From the NCBI GenBank assembly GCA_003153215.1, contig PLXL01000223.1, positions 1 through 6,850 of the forward strand: 6,850 nt of DNA, read 5' to 3'. The notes beneath the pieces were generated by a model. That model saw only the letters and a list, made by a program, of their open reading frames with translations, searched no databases and had not been told where the DNA came from. Made by a program: the position numbers and the translations under genes. Positions 4,160-6,850 of this stretch are shown in pieces (the stretch's first letter is position 1; each line of letters opens with the position of its first letter). Origin of the DNA: Candidatus Dormiibacterota bacterium. GTDB lineage: Bacteria > Chloroflexota > Dormibacteria > Aeolococcales > Aeolococcaceae.

Positions 4160-6850
4160 CCACCGGGGTCATCTCCTGCCAGTTGTCGCCGATCTTGACG
4201 TCAACCACCAGGGGCACGACCAGCGGGTAGGCGTCGGCCATCGCGCTGCGGACCAGGGGGACCAGCTCCGGCACGTCATCACGCGGGACCTCGACGACCA
4301 GCTCGTCGTGAACCTGGAGCAGCACCTGGGCGGGGGAGCCGCTCTCCCGGAGCGCCCGGTCGCAGTCGATCATCGCCTTCTTCATGATCTCGGCGGCGCC
4401 GCCCTGGATGGGCATGTTGACCGCCATCCGCTCAGCGGCCATCCGCATCTGGCGGTTGGCCGCCCGGATGTCGGGAAGGTGGCGGCGGCGGCCGGTGAAG
4501 GTCTCCACCCATCCCCACTCCCGGGCGTGCATCCGCGTCTGCTCCAGCCAGCGGGTGACCGCGGGGAAGCTCTCGAAGTACGAGCGGATGAAGGCGCCGG
4601 CCTCCTCCCGAGACATCCCGGTGTCCCGTGCCAGGCCAAAGTCGGAGAGCCCGTAGACCACCCCGAAGTTGACCACCTTGGCGACCCGCCGCATGTCGCG
4701 TGTCACCGCCGCGGGATCGATGCCGTACACCTGGGCGGCGGTCCGGCGGTGGATGTCCTCGCCCCGGGCGAAGGCCTCGATCAGCCGCTCCTCCCCGGTG
4801 ACGTGGGCCAGCACGCGGAGCTCGACCTGGGAGTAGTCGGCCGAGACCAGCAGCCGGCCGGGGCCGGCGACGAACGCCCGCCGGATGCGCTGGCCCCACT
4901 CGGTGCGGATGGGGACGTTCTGCAGGTTGGGATCCGCCGACGACAGCCGTCCGGTCGCGGCCACCGCCTGGTTGAAGGAGGTGTGCACCCGGCCGTCCTC
5001 GTCGCAGAGCAGCGGGAGGGCGTCCACGTAGGTGCTCTTGAGCTTGGTGAGCTGGCGCCATTCGAGCACCAGGTCGACCACCGGGTGCTCCTCGCGGAGC
5101 GCCTCCAGGCTGTCGGCGTCGGTGCTCCGGCCAAACTTGGTCTTGCGGCCGGCGGCGAGCCCCAGCTCGTCGTAAAGGACGGCGGCGAGCTGCTGGGTGC
5201 TGCCGAGGTTGAAGGGGTGGCCGGCGCGATCGTGGACCTCTCCCTCCAGGGCACCGACGCGCTCCTGCATCTCGGCGGAGATGGCCGTCAGGGCATCGCG
5301 GTCGAGGAGGATGCCCAGTCGCTCCATCTCGGCGAGGATGGGGACGAGCGGCAGCTCCAGCTCCTCGAGGAGCGGGAGCAGGCCACTCGCGGTGAGCTGC
5401 TTGATGAGCACGGCACGGACCGGCTCGACCAGCCCCACCCAGCGCCCGTAGTAGGCGGCCAGCTCCGCCGGCGTCAGCTCCTCGATCCGGCGGCGCCCCC
5501 GGCCGCTCCCCAGCAGCTCCTCCTCGCTCTCCACCTGAACGCCGCAGAGGTCGGCGGCCAGCCCGGTGAGGGAGAGAACGCGCGCCCGCGGATTGTCGAC
5601 GTAGGCGCCGAGCATGGTGTCGAATCCCAGGGGAACGCGCAGCGCGGGGCCCCAGGCGAGGCATTCGCGCTTGAGGTCGTAGCCGTCGATGGTGAGGGCC
5701 GCGTCGCCGAGCAGGGCGACGATCGCCTCCTGGTGCTGGGGCAGGGGCACCCACCAGGTGCGGGTTGCCCCCACCGGGGCGATGGCGGTCCCGAGCGGCG
5801 CGCCGGTACGGGGCGGGCCCGCTGTCACCGTGCGGAGCGCGAACCGGCCCGCGGAGCCGACCGATTGGACCATCTCTTCGAACTGGGCCTCGCTCTCCAC
5901 GACGACGACGTCGACCGGGGGCTCCGGCGCCGCATCGAAGCTGAGCTCGCCCTGACCGGGCGGGCCCGTGACCGGAGCCGTGCCATATCCGAGCGCCTCG
6001 CCGAGACGGGGCAGGAGGGAGCGGAACTCCAGACGGTCAAAGAGCGCATGCACCGCGGGCTGGTCGTAGCCGCCGACCCGGGCGCCGGCCAGATCGAGGG
6101 GCACGTCGAGGTCGCACTGGATCGTGGCCATCCGCTTGCTGAGACGCGCCTGGTCCGCGTGCTCGGCGAGGTTGGCCTGGAGGCGCCCGGGCTTCATCCC
6201 GGGGACCGCCTCCAGGATCGCCTCCAGCGGGCCGTGCTCGTGGATGAGGTTCATGGCCGTCTTCTCGCCGACACCGGGGACGCCCGGGATGTTGTCGCTG
6301 GCGTCCCCCTGCAGGGCCTTGTAGTCGACGACGAGCGGCGGGTCGAAGCCGAAACGCGCACGCACCGCGTCGACGTCGTAGACGACGGTGTCACTGATCC
6401 CGCGGCGGTTGATGAGCACGCGCACGTGGGGATTGACCAGCTGAAGGGTGTCGATGTCGCCGGTGACGATGATCACGTCCAGGGCCGCCGCCACCGCCTT
6501 GACGGAGAGCGAGCCGATCACGTCGTCGGCCTCGAAGGTGGGGATCTCGACCTCCGGGATGCCGAGCACGGCGACGACGTCACGCGCCCATTGGACCTGG
6601 GGGCGGAGGTCGGCGGGCATGGGCGGGCGCTGGGCCTTGTATTGGGCCATCTCCTCATGGCGGAAGGTCGGGCCCGGCGGGTCAAAGGCCGCGATCGCGT
6701 ACCCCGGCCGGTGCTCGGTGAACGCCTTGAGCAGCATCGAGGTGAAGCCGTAGGCGGCGTTGGTCAGCTCGCCCCGGCTGTTGGTGAGCGCCGGCATCGC
6801 GAAGAAGGCGCGGTAGACGAGCGCGTGCCCGTCGATGAGCAGCAGGGTGG
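4152..6850 (-). CDS. polA: DNA polymerase I with 5' nuclease, inactive proofreading domain and polymerase domain (5' end just outside the window)
   Basis: Pol I removes primers and fills repair gaps. The reading frame is open to the right edge and begins TLLLIDGHALVYRAFFAMPALTN, so only a few N-terminal codons are missing; the internal ATG at 6797 is not the true start. The 5' nuclease shows LLLIDGH, TFRHEEMAQYKAQRP, FEADDVIGS, VTGDIDTLQLV and the helix-hairpin GDASDNIPGVPGVGEKTA. The middle exonuclease fold has lost its metal ligands: FALRTVTAG replaces the usual FDTET pattern, DLKRE stands at the second site and YYGRW at the third. The polymerase is intact: motif A VSADYSQVELR (Asp at 4836-4838), motif B RRVAKVVNFGVVYG, and motif C QVHDELVVEV (Asp at 4305-4307). 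The Phe of NFG at 4665-4667 matches the residue that discriminates against dideoxynucleotides. The gene ends DA-TGA, overlapping mutM by 8 bases. Confidence 0.98.
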   Translation of the reverse strand, partial: TLLLIDGHALVYRAFFAMPALTNSRGELTNAAYGFTSMLLKAFTEHRPGYAIAAFDPPGPTFRHEEMAQYKAQRPPMPADLRPQVQWARDVVAVLGIPEVEIPTFEADDVIGSLSVKAVAAALDVIIVTGDIDTLQLVNPHVRVLINRRGISDTVVYDVDAVRARFGFDPPLVVDYKALQGDASDNIPGVPGVGEKTAMNLIHEHGPLEAILEAVPGMKPGRLQANLAEHADQARLSKRMATIQCDLDVPLDLAGARVGGYDQPAVHALFDRLEFRSLLPRLGEALGYGTAPVTGPPGQGELSFDAAPEPPVDVVVVESEAQFEEMVQSVGSAGRFALRTVTAGPPRTGAPLGTAIAPVGATRTWWVPLPQHQEAIVALLGDAALTIDGYDLKRECLAWGPALRVPLGFDTMLGAYVDNPRARVLSLTGLAADLCGVQVESEEELLGSGRGRRRIEELTPAELAAYYGRWVGLVEPVRAVLIKQLTASGLLPLLEELELPLVPILAEMERLGILLDRDALTAISAEMQERVGALEGEVHDRAGHPFNLGSTQQLAAVLYDELGLAAGRKTKFGRSTDADSLEALREEHPVVDLVLEWRQLTKLKSTYVDALPLLCDEDGRVHTSFNQAVAATGRLSSADPNLQNVPIRTEWGQRIRRAFVAGPGRLLVSADYSQVELRVLAHVTGEERLIEAFARGEDIHRRTAAQVYGIDPAAVTRDMRRVAKVVNFGVVYGLSDFGLARDTGMSREEAGAFIRSYFESFPAVTRWLEQTRMHAREWGWVETFTGRRRHLPDIRAANRQMRMAAERMAVNMPIQGGAAEIMKKAMIDCDRALRESGSPAQVLLQVHDELVVEVPRDDVPELVPLVRSAMADAYPLVVPLVVDVKIGDNWQEMTPVDA

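Noticed and set aside
3455..4198. Plus-strand open frame of 247 codons opposite mutM
   Set aside because: It is fully antisense to mutM, whose catalytic and zinc residues are intact. The translation has no recognisable domain.
4432..5754. Minus-strand open frame of 440 codons inside polA
   Set aside because: It is a shifted frame of polA, rich in Arg, Pro, Gly and Ala. The polA frame holds all the polymerase motifs.

Overview
High-GC bacterial DNA in which every convincing gene reads on the minus strand. In transcription order (right to left) they are: polA (its first few codons lie beyond the right edge), mutM/fpg, a small beta-propeller protein, a stand-alone ClpC-type N-terminal-domain protein, a secreted lipoprotein, and uvrB (only its first 95 codons are inside). 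GC-rich third positions, PolA with the wording VTGDIDTLQLV in its 5' nuclease, and GTG/TTG or leaderless-looking starts fit a Chloroflexota-type lineage (possibly Dormibacterota-like) or a deep actinobacterium. This placement is an inference from style, not a database result.

Layout. 4152-6850: DNA polymerase I with an intact 5' nuclease and polymerase but a dead proofreading site. 3335-4159: formamidopyrimidine-DNA glycosylase, overlapping polA by 8 bases and probably translationally coupled. 3247-3334: an 88-base gap with a strong hairpin and a 12-base perfect palindrome. 2524-3246: a roughly five-bladed propeller whose N-terminus looks frame-disturbed. 1565-2479: a Clp_N-only protein with three GxEH repeat cores and no ATPase domain. 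485-1459: a lipoprotein of unknown function. 286-484: a gap with the uvrB promoter region and, on the plus strand, a strong ribosome binding site leading into a lipoprotein signal peptide broken by one base. 1-285: the uvrB N-terminus.

How they work together. polA, mutM and uvrB form a DNA-repair neighbourhood: base excision of 8-oxoguanine, nucleotide excision, and gap filling by Pol I. The three genes between mutM and uvrB have no evident repair role and look like an accessory insert. I see no mobile element, CRISPR array, tRNA or rRNA. No clearly new multi-gene system is visible. The best leads are the three-repeat Clp_N protein and two signal-peptide regions that each look one base away from being intact.
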